In this document: piece by piece, positions 1-8,603 of the stretch
Layout of the letters: every line of letters starts with the position of its first letter
Position numbering within the stretch: the first letter of the stretch is position 1
Source of the DNA: Cyanothece sp. BG0011
GTDB taxonomy: Bacteria; Cyanobacteriota; Cyanobacteriia; Cyanobacteriales; Microcystaceae
DNA length: 64,000 bases
Direction: 5' to 3'
Assembly (NCBI RefSeq): GCF_003013815.1
Contig: NZ_PRLH01000092.1
Span: forward strand, 43,891-107,890
The notes under the pieces: generated by a model
What the model was told of the DNA's origin: nothing
What the model saw: the letters and a program-made list of their open reading frames with translations, nothing else
The model's database searches: none
Made by a program: the position numbers and the translations under genes

Positions 1-306
1 AGTCGTTATGTCTGAGACAGCAAAAAAGATTATTTTAAAGCTAAATTAAAATATTAGAAGAATTATGATCCTATTATTCTTAAAATCAAAATTTAATTCT
101 TTTTTTTCTAGCTATGTCTATATTTTGCCCGATTTCTGGTATAATAGATGAATGTGATATCATACAAAAAATGACGACCAAATATGTCAGTATATCAAGG
201 TCAATCAAACATCAAAAAACCAAAGATTAATCCTTTTTGCAAAATATCTACCTTTGGATAGATACAACTTAATAAAAATAGATATTCAATTTCTTGATAG
301 GATTAG
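1..306. other. Window edge and leader of response regulator gene
   Basis: AT-rich stretch with no complete gene. A plus-strand frame open from base 2 to a TAA at 47-49 could be the last codons of a gene that begins outside the window, but it is too short to identify. The remainder is the leader of the response regulator that starts at 307. Confidence 0.3.
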
Positions 307-1110
307 ATGAGTTCTATGGCAAAAATTGTACTGGTAGAAGACGACGCTGATAGTCGCAATCTCTATAAAGATTTCCTAGAAACAGAAGGATTTCAAATAT
401 TTGGCGCAGAAGATGGATTAACGGGACTAGAACTTGCCCGTCAATATAAACCAGATTTAGTCCTTTGCGACATCATTTTGCCAAAAATCGACGGTTATGA
501 AGTTTTATCTCGGCTAAGACACGATCCTCTCACCGCAGCGATTTCTTTTATTTTTTTGACAGCCAAAAATACCAAAAAAGAATTACGTTACGGCATGAAC
601 CTAGGCGCTGACGACTACCTTCCTAAACCATTTACCGCAGATGATTTATTAGAAGCGATCGCAGCCAGATTACAAAGACAAGCCTATCTTAAACGATGTT
701 ATCAAGTCGAATATGTCTCAGACGACTCGTCTCAAGAGACGAAAGAAGTGTCTCAAGAGACAGCACAGTTCTTATTTCCGCCTATCTCTGAAGAATTTCG
801 TGAAGTTTTCGAGTTTATCGAAGCGAATTATGCCAGGGAAATTACCTTATCCGATGTTGCTCAAGCGGTGGGTTATTCTCCTGCATATTTAACCAACCGA
901 GTGAAACAAGAAACAGGTAATACTGTCAATCGCTGGATCATTGAGCGGAAAATAACGGGGGCCTGTTCGTTATTAGAAACGACAGATTGGTCAATCGAGA
1001 AAATTGCCACAGTTATGGGTTATAGTAGCTTAAGTTACTTTTTCCGTCAATTTCGTCAATATCGAGCCATGACCCCCAATGATTGGCGAAAAAAAAATTT
1101 AGCCAGTTGA
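307..1110 (+). CDS. Response regulator with REC and AraC-type DNA-binding domains
   Basis: A 267-residue two-component response regulator expected to act in the cytoplasm as a DNA-binding transcription factor. The receiver domain spans about residues 5-125, with the acidic cluster E11-D12-D13, phosphoacceptor D55 (LVLCDI), T85 and K107 (LPKPF). A Ser/Glu/Thr-rich linker with two copies of a SQET motif follows. An AraC-family double helix-turn-helix occupies about residues 165-265 (SPAYLTNRVKQETG, SLSYFFRQFRQ). A second in-frame ATG at 316 is possible. No histidine kinase is adjacent. It lies beside the precursor end of the scytonemin locus, and two-component genes flank scytonemin clusters in other cyanobacteria, so a role in controlling that locus is plausible but inferred. 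Confidence 0.85.
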   Translation: MSSMAKIVLVEDDADSRNLYKDFLETEGFQIFGAEDGLTGLELARQYKPDLVLCDIILPKIDGYEVLSRLRHDPLTAAISFIFLTAKNTKKELRYGMNLGADDYLPKPFTADDLLEAIAARLQRQAYLKRCYQVEYVSDDSSQETKEVSQETAQFLFPPISEEFREVFEFIEANYAREITLSDVAQAVGYSPAYLTNRVKQETGNTVNRWIIERKITGACSLLETTDWSIEKIATVMGYSSLSYFFRQFRQYRAMTPNDWRKKNLAS

Positions 1111-1158
1111 ATCTAGTAGCTAAATTTGATACTTTTCTGATTTTAATTAATGCTAATT

Positions 1159-1545
1159 TCAATCAAGTTTGTAACGATTTTTGGTTAAAGCTTGTTTAAT
1201 ATTGTTGAGATCAATTTCTTGCTCGCCAATATTGTCTTCATTTACGACTAACTCATTATCAGGATTAATGACACCAATGTAACCTTCTTTAAGAACAAAA
1301 TCTTGAAGTTTACGGGGTAAATGTAAATCTAAAAAAGTAAGGGGAATTAGCTCATGAAATTGACCACTTTCAATAAAAGCGTAGGCCACAATATCCTCTA
1401 CATAATAAACATCATTAATGTAATAAACAGCTTTCCATCCTGCTCCAGCATAAACAAAATTATTTAATTTTTTAGATTCTAAAGAATGATCAATAAAGTT
1501 AGACTGATAAGGTTCGATCATCGCCGTTGTTTCTACTAATTCCAT
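1159..1545 (-). CDS. Hypothetical protein, 128 aa
   Basis: A 128-residue acidic protein that I do not recognise. It has no signal peptide or membrane segment. A run of aromatic residues (GWKAVYYINDVYYVEDIVAYAF, about residues 37-58, quoted in part: YYINDVYYVED) suggests a compact beta-rich domain, and the C-terminus is basic. It lies between the AraC-type regulator and tyrA, convergent with the regulator. About 450 bp of AT-rich DNA separates it from tyrA, so it is probably not in the precursor operon. The frame is open over its length and codon use matches its neighbours, so it is likely a real gene of unknown function. Confidence 0.55.
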   Translation of the reverse strand: MELVETTAMIEPYQSNFIDHSLESKKLNNFVYAGAGWKAVYYINDVYYVEDIVAYAFIESGQFHELIPLTFLDLHLPRKLQDFVLKEGYIGVINPDNELVVNEDNIGEQEIDLNNIKQALTKNRYKLD

Positions 1546-1994
1546 AAAAGAATTTTCCTCAATAAAAGTTTTTAAGCAAAAACTTGAGAATTAATCTGAA
1601 AAAAGTTGGTTGCATTATTGATGAATTTAATTCATATTTTGCATTAATATTAGTCAAACAAAAATAAATTTTTAAATCAAAAACAGACCAACAATGCACA
1701 AAACCAAATAAATAAGGTTAAGGTTTAAAAAATTAAATAAGAAATACCATATATTAACGTATCATAATTATTATAAAATTTTTCTAAAATTGTTACCAAT
1801 AGTAACATTAACCAACTTACATAAATGTAACGAGTTAAAACACCCGTGTATTTGACTATTAAATCGATGCTCAAAAATCATATAAAAATCCTAGGGTGTG
1901 AAATATCTGACGAATTATATCATACCCACTAAGACTTTCTAAAAAAAAGATGGTTAAAATTAAGATTAATTTACAAAACAAAGTTCATTGAGGC
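1546..1994. other. Gene-free AT-rich interval
   Basis: A 449 bp AT-rich stretch between the 128-aa hypothetical gene and the end of tyrA. It should contain the promoter of the hypothetical gene and the 3' end of the long precursor operon transcript. I see no clear Rho-independent hairpin, RNA gene or repeat in it. Confidence 0.4.
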
Positions 1995-3089
1995 TCATTG
2001 GTGCAACAAAGTCTTAATTTTCTGCTTTATTTGTTTAGTTTTATCCTTTGCCGCCAAAAACGCAGTGAGACTGTTAATCAGATGATTGGTTTCACTCATA
2101 GCTGGAGTTGTCTGAGATTGATAAAAATGTCGAGTGGACGTAAACGTCTGTTGTAGAGAATATTTGTCTTTTTTCTGCACTAATTCAGCTAGACGAGCGT
2201 AAACTTTAGCTAAACGACCGATTAAATCAGAATTTTCCTGATTTGACAACATGATCTCTAGATAGAGAGAACCATCTTGAGCAAATAAACGACTGACCAT
2301 ATCCAGTTGAACACGAAACAGAGGACTGGTAACCCCCAAAGTTTTCTGTAAATCAACCCCTTCTTCAGCTAAAAACACCCCTAGACCAAAAACCGAAAAA
2401 TGGCGAATTGCTTGAACCACTCCCATTAAGCGATCGTGTTCTTCAGGAGAACAATAAACCAAATTTCCTCCCTGATTTTCAATCAAATCAAGAAACCATT
2501 GACAAGCTTGAAGATGACGACCAGGACAGACAACCACATTTTGAGATAAAAAAGAAGTGACCCCAGGGCCAAACATCGGATGTAACCCCACCACTGGCCC
2601 CTGATGATACTCCAGCATTGTCGAAACCACTGAAACCTTAAGGCTACTAATATCCACTAAAACAGCCGAAGGATTAAGAAACGGAGCCGCTTTGTCGATA
2701 ACAGTGGTGATAATATTAATTGGCACACATAATAAGACAAGATCTGCCCTATCTAAAAGCTCAGGGGCATCATCCCAGTTACTTTGCTCAATAATATCAA
2801 CCCGATGTCCTGCATCAAATAGCTGACAAGCAAAAAATTGCCCCATTTTTCCTCGCCCTCCGATGAGGGTAACTCGTTTAGAATCTGTTGAATTAAGAGA
2901 ATTATTAATTGCCTGGTTAGCAGCTTGACAGTTAAGCGTTAAATTTTGCCAAACAAATTCGGGAACATCATTTTGATGTAGTAGTTGATTGATGCCAGAA
3001 GCAGCTTCAGGATGACCTTTAGATAATTTTGAAGCTGCAATTTTTTGACCAAGCAGTTCGATTAATTGGCGATCGAGAGATGAAAGCAT
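1995..3089 (-). CDS. tyrA: TyrA, E. coli-type prephenate dehydrogenase (T-protein-like)
   Basis: A 364-residue enzyme expected to convert prephenate to 4-hydroxyphenylpyruvate with NAD+, giving the tyrosine-side precursor of scytonemin. A Rossmann motif appears at about residue 74 (RVTLIGGRGKMGQFF), followed by GLHPMFGPG and the C-terminal block IRHFSVFGLGVFLAEE typical of E. coli bifunctional TyrA. The first 70 or so residues resemble a degenerate chorismate mutase domain (LDRQLIELLGQKIAASK), and whether that domain is active is uncertain. Cyanobacteria normally carry an arogenate dehydrogenase of a different subtype, so this looks like a dedicated pathway copy. It is the last gene of the minus-strand operon, 241 bp after aroF. 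Confidence 0.85.
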   Translation of the reverse strand: MLSSLDRQLIELLGQKIAASKLSKGHPEAASGINQLLHQNDVPEFVWQNLTLNCQAANQAINNSLNSTDSKRVTLIGGRGKMGQFFACQLFDAGHRVDIIEQSNWDDAPELLDRADLVLLCVPINIITTVIDKAAPFLNPSAVLVDISSLKVSVVSTMLEYHQGPVVGLHPMFGPGVTSFLSQNVVVCPGRHLQACQWFLDLIENQGGNLVYCSPEEHDRLMGVVQAIRHFSVFGLGVFLAEEGVDLQKTLGVTSPLFRVQLDMVSRLFAQDGSLYLEIMLSNQENSDLIGRLAKVYARLAELVQKKDKYSLQQTFTSTRHFYQSQTTPAMSETNHLINSLTAFLAAKDKTKQIKQKIKTLLHQ

Positions 3090-3330
3090 AGTCTTAAAAG
3101 TGAGAGGTTAGAATTCAGAAGTTAGTAGGAGACTTGAGGACTAGGAAACGGGAAAAGTGGGTCATACTACTCGGTTAAGCCCAGAGCAGTATTGAGAGAG
3201 TTGGAGAATGAGATAAAGAGTCTTTTAAGTGCTATTCCATCTTGCTTCTATCGCTTTGTATCGCAGATACATTATATTTCAATGGTTCTCCCTTTGCCTC
3301 CCCTGCTCCCTCTGCCCCTTTTTTGAGCTA

Positions 3331-4392
3331 TCAAGCGAGGATAGCCAGAGTCGGCTGTACCCGATCAACAACTTGACACATTCCCTCAAGTTCGTGAGAA
3401 AGACGATCAAATTGTTCTAATGTTAAAGATTGGGGACCATCGGATAAAGCCTGAGCCGGGTTAGGATGAACTTCAATCATCAAAGAATCTGCCCCCACTG
3501 CGATCGCCGCTTTAGCCATAACAGGGACAAAAGAGGATTTGCCAGTCCCGTGACTAGGGTCAACCATAATCGGCAGATGAGTCAAAGAGCGTAAAACTGG
3601 AACGGCCGATAAATCTAACGTATTGCGAGTATATTGACGATCAAAGGTTCTAATGCCTCTTTCACAGAGAATAACATTGGGATTTCCCGACACCAGGATA
3701 TATTCTGCGGCCATTAACCAATCATTGATTGTCGCCGAAATACCCCGTTTCAGTAACACGGGTTTATTTTGCGCCCCGACTTTTTTCAGGAGGGAGAAAT
3801 TTTGCATATTACGGGCGCCCACTTGAAGAATATCGGCCACATCAGCCACCCGCTCAACATCGGTACTATCCATCACTTCGGTAATAATGCCCAGTCCAGT
3901 GGCTTCTCGCGCTGCCCAGAGCATTCCTAAAGCACTTTCTCCATGGCCTTGAAAAGAGTAAGGAGAGGTACGGGGTTTATAGGCACCACCCCTTAAAAAC
4001 TTAGCCCCTGCTGCTTTAACCCGTTTTGCCGTTTCGACAATCATCTCTTCGCTTTCTACCGAACAAGGGCCTGCAATCAAGACAACAGGGTGAGCTTCAC
4101 CGAACTTGACATCACCATTAGGAGTAGAGACAATGACTTCGCTTTCTTGTCCATAACGATATTCACGACTCGCCCGTTTAAAAGGTTTTTCTACCCGTAA
4201 AACTTGTTCTATCCAAGGACTAACTTCTTGAATGAGTAACGGGTCAAGACTGCTAGTCTCTCCAATCATACCGATAATTACTTGATGTCTACCGACCACT
4301 TTTTCGGCTTTGACGGGTAAAGTTGTGGTAATTTCTTGGATAGTGCGGTTAATTTCGATTTCTGGGGTTCCTTTTTTGAGAATAATGATCAT
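3331..4392 (-). CDS. aroF: DAHP synthase, type I beta
   Basis: 3-deoxy-7-phosphoheptulonate synthase joins phosphoenolpyruvate and erythrose 4-phosphate, the first step of the shikimate pathway. The 353 residues carry an N-terminal ferredoxin-like regulatory domain (about 1-75) followed by the TIM barrel. Conserved motifs include GPCSVES (108-114, with the metal-binding cysteine at 110), [13 protein letters not shown] (131-143), [13 protein letters not shown] and DPSHGTG. This is the Bacillus/Thermotoga arrangement and not the E. coli AroG type. It is 17 bp downstream of trpD. In this context it raises chorismate supply for scytonemin. The symbol aroG is also used for this gene in scytonemin clusters. 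Confidence 0.92.
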   Translation of the reverse strand: MIIILKKGTPEIEINRTIQEITTTLPVKAEKVVGRHQVIIGMIGETSSLDPLLIQEVSPWIEQVLRVEKPFKRASREYRYGQESEVIVSTPNGDVKFGEAHPVVLIAGPCSVESEEMIVETAKRVKAAGAKFLRGGAYKPRTSPYSFQGHGESALGMLWAAREATGLGIITEVMDSTDVERVADVADILQVGARNMQNFSLLKKVGAQNKPVLLKRGISATINDWLMAAEYILVSGNPNVILCERGIRTFDRQYTRNTLDLSAVPVLRSLTHLPIMVDPSHGTGKSSFVPVMAKAAIAVGADSLMIEVHPNPAQALSDGPQSLTLEQFDRLSHELEGMCQVVDRVQPTLAILA

Positions 4393-4409
4393 GGGAGTAA
4401 TACCTCTAA

Positions 4410-5513
4410 TTAGTTGTAACGATTTTTAGAAAGAGATTGAGAAAACTGGGATAAGTGCGCTACTTTTTGCCAAGCTTCTCCACTTTTTAAGACAGTTTGA
4501 GCTACTTCGACCCCTTGGGCTAAGGTTTCGAGTAAATCAGCTTTTTGGGGTAGTGCTTTAGCCACAAACAAAGCCAAAGCCGTATTTAAAGCCACGACAT
4601 CTTGTTGCGCTTGGGTTCCCTTGCCTTGTAGTACCCGTTTTAAAATTTCGGCATTTTCGGCAACATTGCCCCCTTTGAGGGCTAAAGTTGGGGCAGGGTC
4701 AAGATTTAACTGTTTAACATCGAGGGTTAAAAAATCAATTTGGTCTCCTTGAATAATGGCCAAATCATTAAGATCCCCTAATCCTGCCTCATCTAGCCTT
4801 TCTCTGCCATAAACCACAATCCCCCAATCTGTGCTAAGGTGACGCAGGGCATCAGCAAAGATTTCGACTAAGCTAGGGTCACTCACCCCGATCACTTGTC
4901 CTGTGGGTTGTAGCGGATTAACTAACGGGCCTAAAAGATTGAAAATGGTGCGAATTTTAAGGGTTTTGCGGAAAGAAGCCACGGATTTTAAGGCCGGATG
5001 CCATCCAGGGGCAAAAAGAAAAGTAATTCCAATTTTTTCTACGGCTTCTTGGGAGAGGTCAGGGTCAGCATTAAGGTTAATGCCTAAAGCTTCCACCACA
5101 TCGGCAGAACCCGCTTTACTCGAAGCCGAACGGTTGCCATGTTTGGCCACCTTTACCCCTGCTGCGGCGGCCACAAAAGCCACTGCCGTAGAAATATTAA
5201 AGGTAGAGGCACCATCGCCTCCCGTACCGCAAGTATCAATTAAGGGGACATCGAGAGCGTGTCGACTCACAGGACATAAAGATTGAGCATCAAGCACCTG
5301 TACCATTCCGATTAATTCTTCAGCAGACACCCCTTTAGCATTAATAGCCGTTAAAATAGCTCCTGAGAGAACAGGCGGAATGTCATCGGTGAGCCAACCC
5401 TGCATTAAATCAGTAGCTTGAGGGACGGAGAGGGATTGACCAGCGAGGAGTTGCTGTAAGAATTCTGGCCAATGTGGGGATAAAGAGGGGTTTCTCGTAA
5501 TTGTTTGCATCAT
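4410..5513 (-). CDS. trpD: Anthranilate phosphoribosyltransferase
   Basis: This enzyme transfers phosphoribose from PRPP to anthranilate, the second committed step of tryptophan synthesis. It has 367 residues, slightly longer than the usual 340-350. The signature loop GTGGDG is at about 96-101 with STFNIST after it, and the KHGNRS anthranilate/PRPP motif is at 124-129. It has 21 bp to trpB upstream and 17 bp to aroF downstream, so it sits firmly within the operon. Either of two adjacent ATGs (5513 or 5510) could start it. As part of the scytonemin locus it is expected to be a pathway-dedicated copy. Confidence 0.93.
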   Translation of the reverse strand: MMQTITRNPSLSPHWPEFLQQLLAGQSLSVPQATDLMQGWLTDDIPPVLSGAILTAINAKGVSAEELIGMVQVLDAQSLCPVSRHALDVPLIDTCGTGGDGASTFNISTAVAFVAAAAGVKVAKHGNRSASSKAGSADVVEALGINLNADPDLSQEAVEKIGITFLFAPGWHPALKSVASFRKTLKIRTIFNLLGPLVNPLQPTGQVIGVSDPSLVEIFADALRHLSTDWGIVVYGRERLDEAGLGDLNDLAIIQGDQIDFLTLDVKQLNLDPAPTLALKGGNVAENAEILKRVLQGKGTQAQQDVVALNTALALFVAKALPQKADLLETLAQGVEVAQTVLKSGEAWQKVAHLSQFSQSLSKNRYN

Positions 5514-5534
5514 GACAACAGATTTTTACAATAT

Positions 5535-6767
5535 TTACAGTTGATTCATTTGTTTGGCGACGGTTTGAACGTCCTTATCACCCCGTCCAGAACAGTTAAT
5601 GACAATACGGGGACACCCTTCGAGTTGAGGACAGAGGGTTTCGAGATAGGCGAAAGCATGGGCAGTTTCCAGGGCAGGAATAATGCCTTCTAAACGAGAG
5701 ATTTGCTCAAAAGCCTTTAACGCTTGCTCATCAGTGACACTGTAATATTCAGCCCGTTGAGTGTCTTTTAAATAACTATGCTCAGGACCCACCCCAGGAT
5801 AATCTAATCCTGCGCTGATAGAATGGGCTTCAATAACCTGGCCTTCTTCATCTTGGAGGAGATAACTCATCGCACCGTGAAGCACTCCAACCTGTCCCCG
5901 GGTTAAGGTGGCTGCGTGTTTGGGAGAATTAACCCCTTCCCCGGCCGCTTCAACACCGATTAATCTGACAGTGGGTTCATCGAGAAACTCATGAAACAGT
6001 CCGATGGCATTAGAACCGCCTCCCACACAAGCTAAGAGAATATCCGGCAGTCCTCCCCATTTTTCCTGGGCCTGACGACGGGTTTCTTGACCAATGATGG
6101 CGTGAAAATCGCGGACTAACATGGGATAGGGATGAGGCCCCGCCACCGAGCCTAAAATATAGTGAGTGGTTTCTACATTCGTGACCCAATCTCTGATCGC
6201 TTCAGAAGTGGCATCTTTGAGGGTTCCTGTTCCGGCGGTGACAGGTTGAACTGTTGCCCCTAATAGTTTCATACGAAACACATTTAAGGACTGTCGTTCC
6301 ATGTCATGAATGCCCATGTAGATGATGCACTCTAAACCAAACCGAGCGCAAGCCGTTGCCGTTGCCACCCCGTGTTGTCCGGCACCTGTTTCTGCAATAA
6401 TGCGCTGTTTGCCCATGCGCTTGGCTAAAATGACTTGACCGAGGGCATTGTTAATTTTGTGGGCTCCGGTATGGTTTAAATCTTCCCGTTTTAGATAAAT
6501 TTGGGGACCGGTGCCATCAGGACGACGATAATGTTCACTCAAGCGTTCAGCAAAATAGAGGGGGCTAGGACGACCGACATAATCAGTTAATAGGTTGATC
6601 AGTTCCGCCCTGAAAGATAAATCATCTCGATATTGATGATAGGCAGTTTCTAGTTCTTTGAGGGCGGGCATCAAGGTTTCAGGGACATATTTACCGCCAA
6701 ACTGACCAAATCTTCCTAACTTATCGGGATTTTGACTTGAAATTGTAGGCTTTTGAATGCTTACCAT
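5535..6767 (-). CDS. trpB: Tryptophan synthase beta chain
   Basis: This PLP enzyme condenses indole with serine to give tryptophan. The 410 residues match the family length. The PLP lysine is K104 in [15 protein letters not shown], with the phosphate-binding [10 protein letters not shown] loop near residue 250. The N-terminus ([19 protein letters not shown]) is typical of TrpB1, which works with TrpA. It lies between trpA (72 bp upstream) and trpD (21 bp downstream). Tryptophan made here would be deaminated by the ScyB enzyme encoded in the divergent operon. Confidence 0.94.
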   Translation of the reverse strand: MVSIQKPTISSQNPDKLGRFGQFGGKYVPETLMPALKELETAYHQYRDDLSFRAELINLLTDYVGRPSPLYFAERLSEHYRRPDGTGPQIYLKREDLNHTGAHKINNALGQVILAKRMGKQRIIAETGAGQHGVATATACARFGLECIIYMGIHDMERQSLNVFRMKLLGATVQPVTAGTGTLKDATSEAIRDWVTNVETTHYILGSVAGPHPYPMLVRDFHAIIGQETRRQAQEKWGGLPDILLACVGGGSNAIGLFHEFLDEPTVRLIGVEAAGEGVNSPKHAATLTRGQVGVLHGAMSYLLQDEEGQVIEAHSISAGLDYPGVGPEHSYLKDTQRAEYYSVTDEQALKAFEQISRLEGIIPALETAHAFAYLETLCPQLEGCPRIVINCSGRGDKDVQTVAKQMNQL

Positions 6768-6839
6768 GATATTTTTATGATTAAAAATTGAGCAAGTTGA
6801 GACAAGAAATAGGGAACAAGGGAGCAGTGAGTCATCCCG

Positions 6840-7658
6840 TTACCCTAAACTGCCGGCAGGAACCTGACAAAGGGCAGATTTTAGACTTTGAGCCAGTTTT
6901 TCGACTGCTTGCAGTCCTTGAGTCGGAGAACTGTTGTTTAAACGTTTGACAAATGCGCTGCCGACAATGACCGCATCTGCGCCCCATTCTTGAACTTGAC
7001 GGGCTTGTTCAGGGGTAGAAATGCCAAATCCCACCCCAATGGGTTTATCCGTAATTTGTCGTATTTGCGGTAGTAAGGTTTGGACTCTGGTTTCCATGGC
7101 AGAACGAACTCCTGTCACCCCCGTTACACTGACAAAGTAGATAAAGCCTTGAGACTGAGTGGCGATCGCCTTAATGCGTTCAGGGGAACTGGTGGGGGCA
7201 ATTAACAAAGTGAGATCAATGCCATGCTCAGCAGCCGTATTGATGACTTCGGAGGATTCTTCTAGGGGTAAATCAGGAATAATCAGACCTTTGACCCCTG
7301 CACGGGCAATTTGTGCCATAAATGTCTCAATACCGCGATAAAAAATAGGATTATAATAGGTAAAGAGGATAATAGGAGCTTGTAAGCGAGGGCTGAGAGT
7401 TTGCACTAGATCAAGCACTGGTTCTAAGCGAGTGCCTCTTTGCAGGGCGCGGGTAGCAGCCGCTTGAATTACTGGCCCATCAGCTAAGGGGTCGGCATAG
7501 GGAACCCCCAGTTCGATAAAATTGGCTCCGTTACGATCTAAGATTTGTAAGGCTTTTGCGGTGGTTTCTAAATCAGGATCTCCTGCTGTAATAAAGGGAA
7601 TTAAGGCACATTGTTTGTCTTGTCTTAGGGTTTGGAAATGGCGAGAAATAGTAGTCAT
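6840..7658 (-). CDS. trpA: Tryptophan synthase alpha chain, cluster copy
   Basis: The alpha subunit cleaves indole-3-glycerol phosphate to indole and glyceraldehyde 3-phosphate. It has 272 residues, with catalytic E49 and D60 ([14 protein letters not shown]) at the same numbers as in Salmonella TrpA, which supports the start at 7658. It lies 20 bp after trpC. A second, clearly homologous trpA occurs at 33161-33955 beside ndhL. That one is probably the housekeeping gene, and this one is probably the copy dedicated to scytonemin supply. Confidence 0.94.
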   Translation of the reverse strand: MTTISRHFQTLRQDKQCALIPFITAGDPDLETTAKALQILDRNGANFIELGVPYADPLADGPVIQAAATRALQRGTRLEPVLDLVQTLSPRLQAPIILFTYYNPIFYRGIETFMAQIARAGVKGLIIPDLPLEESSEVINTAAEHGIDLTLLIAPTSSPERIKAIATQSQGFIYFVSVTGVTGVRSAMETRVQTLLPQIRQITDKPIGVGFGISTPEQARQVQEWGADAVIVGSAFVKRLNNSSPTQGLQAVEKLAQSLKSALCQVPAGSLG

Positions 7659-7678
7659 GTTACTTAAAATACAGAAAG

Positions 7679-8560
7679 TTAACTGATGGCTGATGCCAGG
7701 GGTTGATAAAGGTTGATAACTGCTTTTTCCCAGTCAGATTGTTTAATGAGAGATTCTCCGACTAATACGCCGTTAGCCCCTGCTTTGGCGACTCTTTCTA
7801 AATCAGTATGAGTATGAATGCCTGATTCACTGATAACAGTAATGTCCAACTTTTCTAACTGTTCACGTCTTTGGTTGATTAACTGTTCAGTGGTTTCGAG
7901 ATCAACGGTAAAATTTTCTAAATTGCGATTATTAATGCCGAGTAAATGCACCCCAGATAAACCGAGGACTCGGTCAAGTTCTTTGAGGGTATGCACTTCA
8001 ACTAAGGCATCCATGTCTAAAGAATGGGTTAAGTTGAGCAACATCTGTAGGTCTTGATCCGACAAAATAGCAGCGATGAGTAAGACCGCATTGGCCCCTC
8101 TCGCACAGGCTAAATAAATTTGATAAGGATCGATAACAAATTCCTTACAGAGTAGTGGCAGAGAGCTAACGGCGCAAATTTGCAGTAAATAATCGAAACT
8201 TCCGCCAAAAAATTGATTATCCGTTAAAACTGATAGACAAGTCGCCCCTCCCCGTTGATAAGCCAAAGCAATTTCAACAGGATTAAAATTAGGGCAAATA
8301 ATGCCACGACTCGGAGATGCTTTTTTGACCTCTGCAATAAGACTCGGTTGATTGACATTTTTTTCAATTGCCCGACGAAAACTCCCTTGTTTAAAAAGGG
8401 GTTTAATCTGTTTTTGCAGGTCACTTAAAGGGACTTGCAGTCGCATTTGAGCCACTTCTTGTTCTTTGTACCAGACGATCGCTTCTAAAATATGACGGGG
8501 TTGAGCGTCAGGGGGAGCGATCGCATAATTAGGGGTTTCTAAACGACGACGAATTTGCAT
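7679..8560 (-). CDS. trpC: Indole-3-glycerol phosphate synthase
   Basis: This TIM-barrel enzyme closes the indole ring from CdRP. I place the start at 8560 ([14 protein letters not shown], 293 aa), because cyanobacterial TrpC proteins begin this way. The frame stays open to 8629, but that would add a hydrophobic, unrelated 23-residue leader overlapping the trpE(G) stop. Family motifs seen are [42 protein letters not shown] and GVLVGESLI. With this start the gap to trpE(G) is 43 bp and to trpA 20 bp. Confidence 0.92.
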   Translation of the reverse strand: MQIRRRLETPNYAIAPPDAQPRHILEAIVWYKEQEVAQMRLQVPLSDLQKQIKPLFKQGSFRRAIEKNVNQPSLIAEVKKASPSRGIICPNFNPVEIALAYQRGGATCLSVLTDNQFFGGSFDYLLQICAVSSLPLLCKEFVIDPYQIYLACARGANAVLLIAAILSDQDLQMLLNLTHSLDMDALVEVHTLKELDRVLGLSGVHLLGINNRNLENFTVDLETTEQLINQRREQLEKLDITVISESGIHTHTDLERVAKAGANGVLVGESLIKQSDWEKAVINLYQPLASAIS

Positions 8561-8603
8561 GATGATGAAAAATAAATAAAAAGGGACAAAAACCAAGAAA
8601 TTA

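Noticed and set aside
3229..3420. Small plus-strand ORF of 63 codons
   Set aside because: It overlaps the end of aroF in antisense and has a composition unlike its neighbours; no supporting signal.
4903..5286. 127-codon plus-strand ORF inside trpD
   Set aside because: Antisense shadow of a well-conserved enzyme gene.
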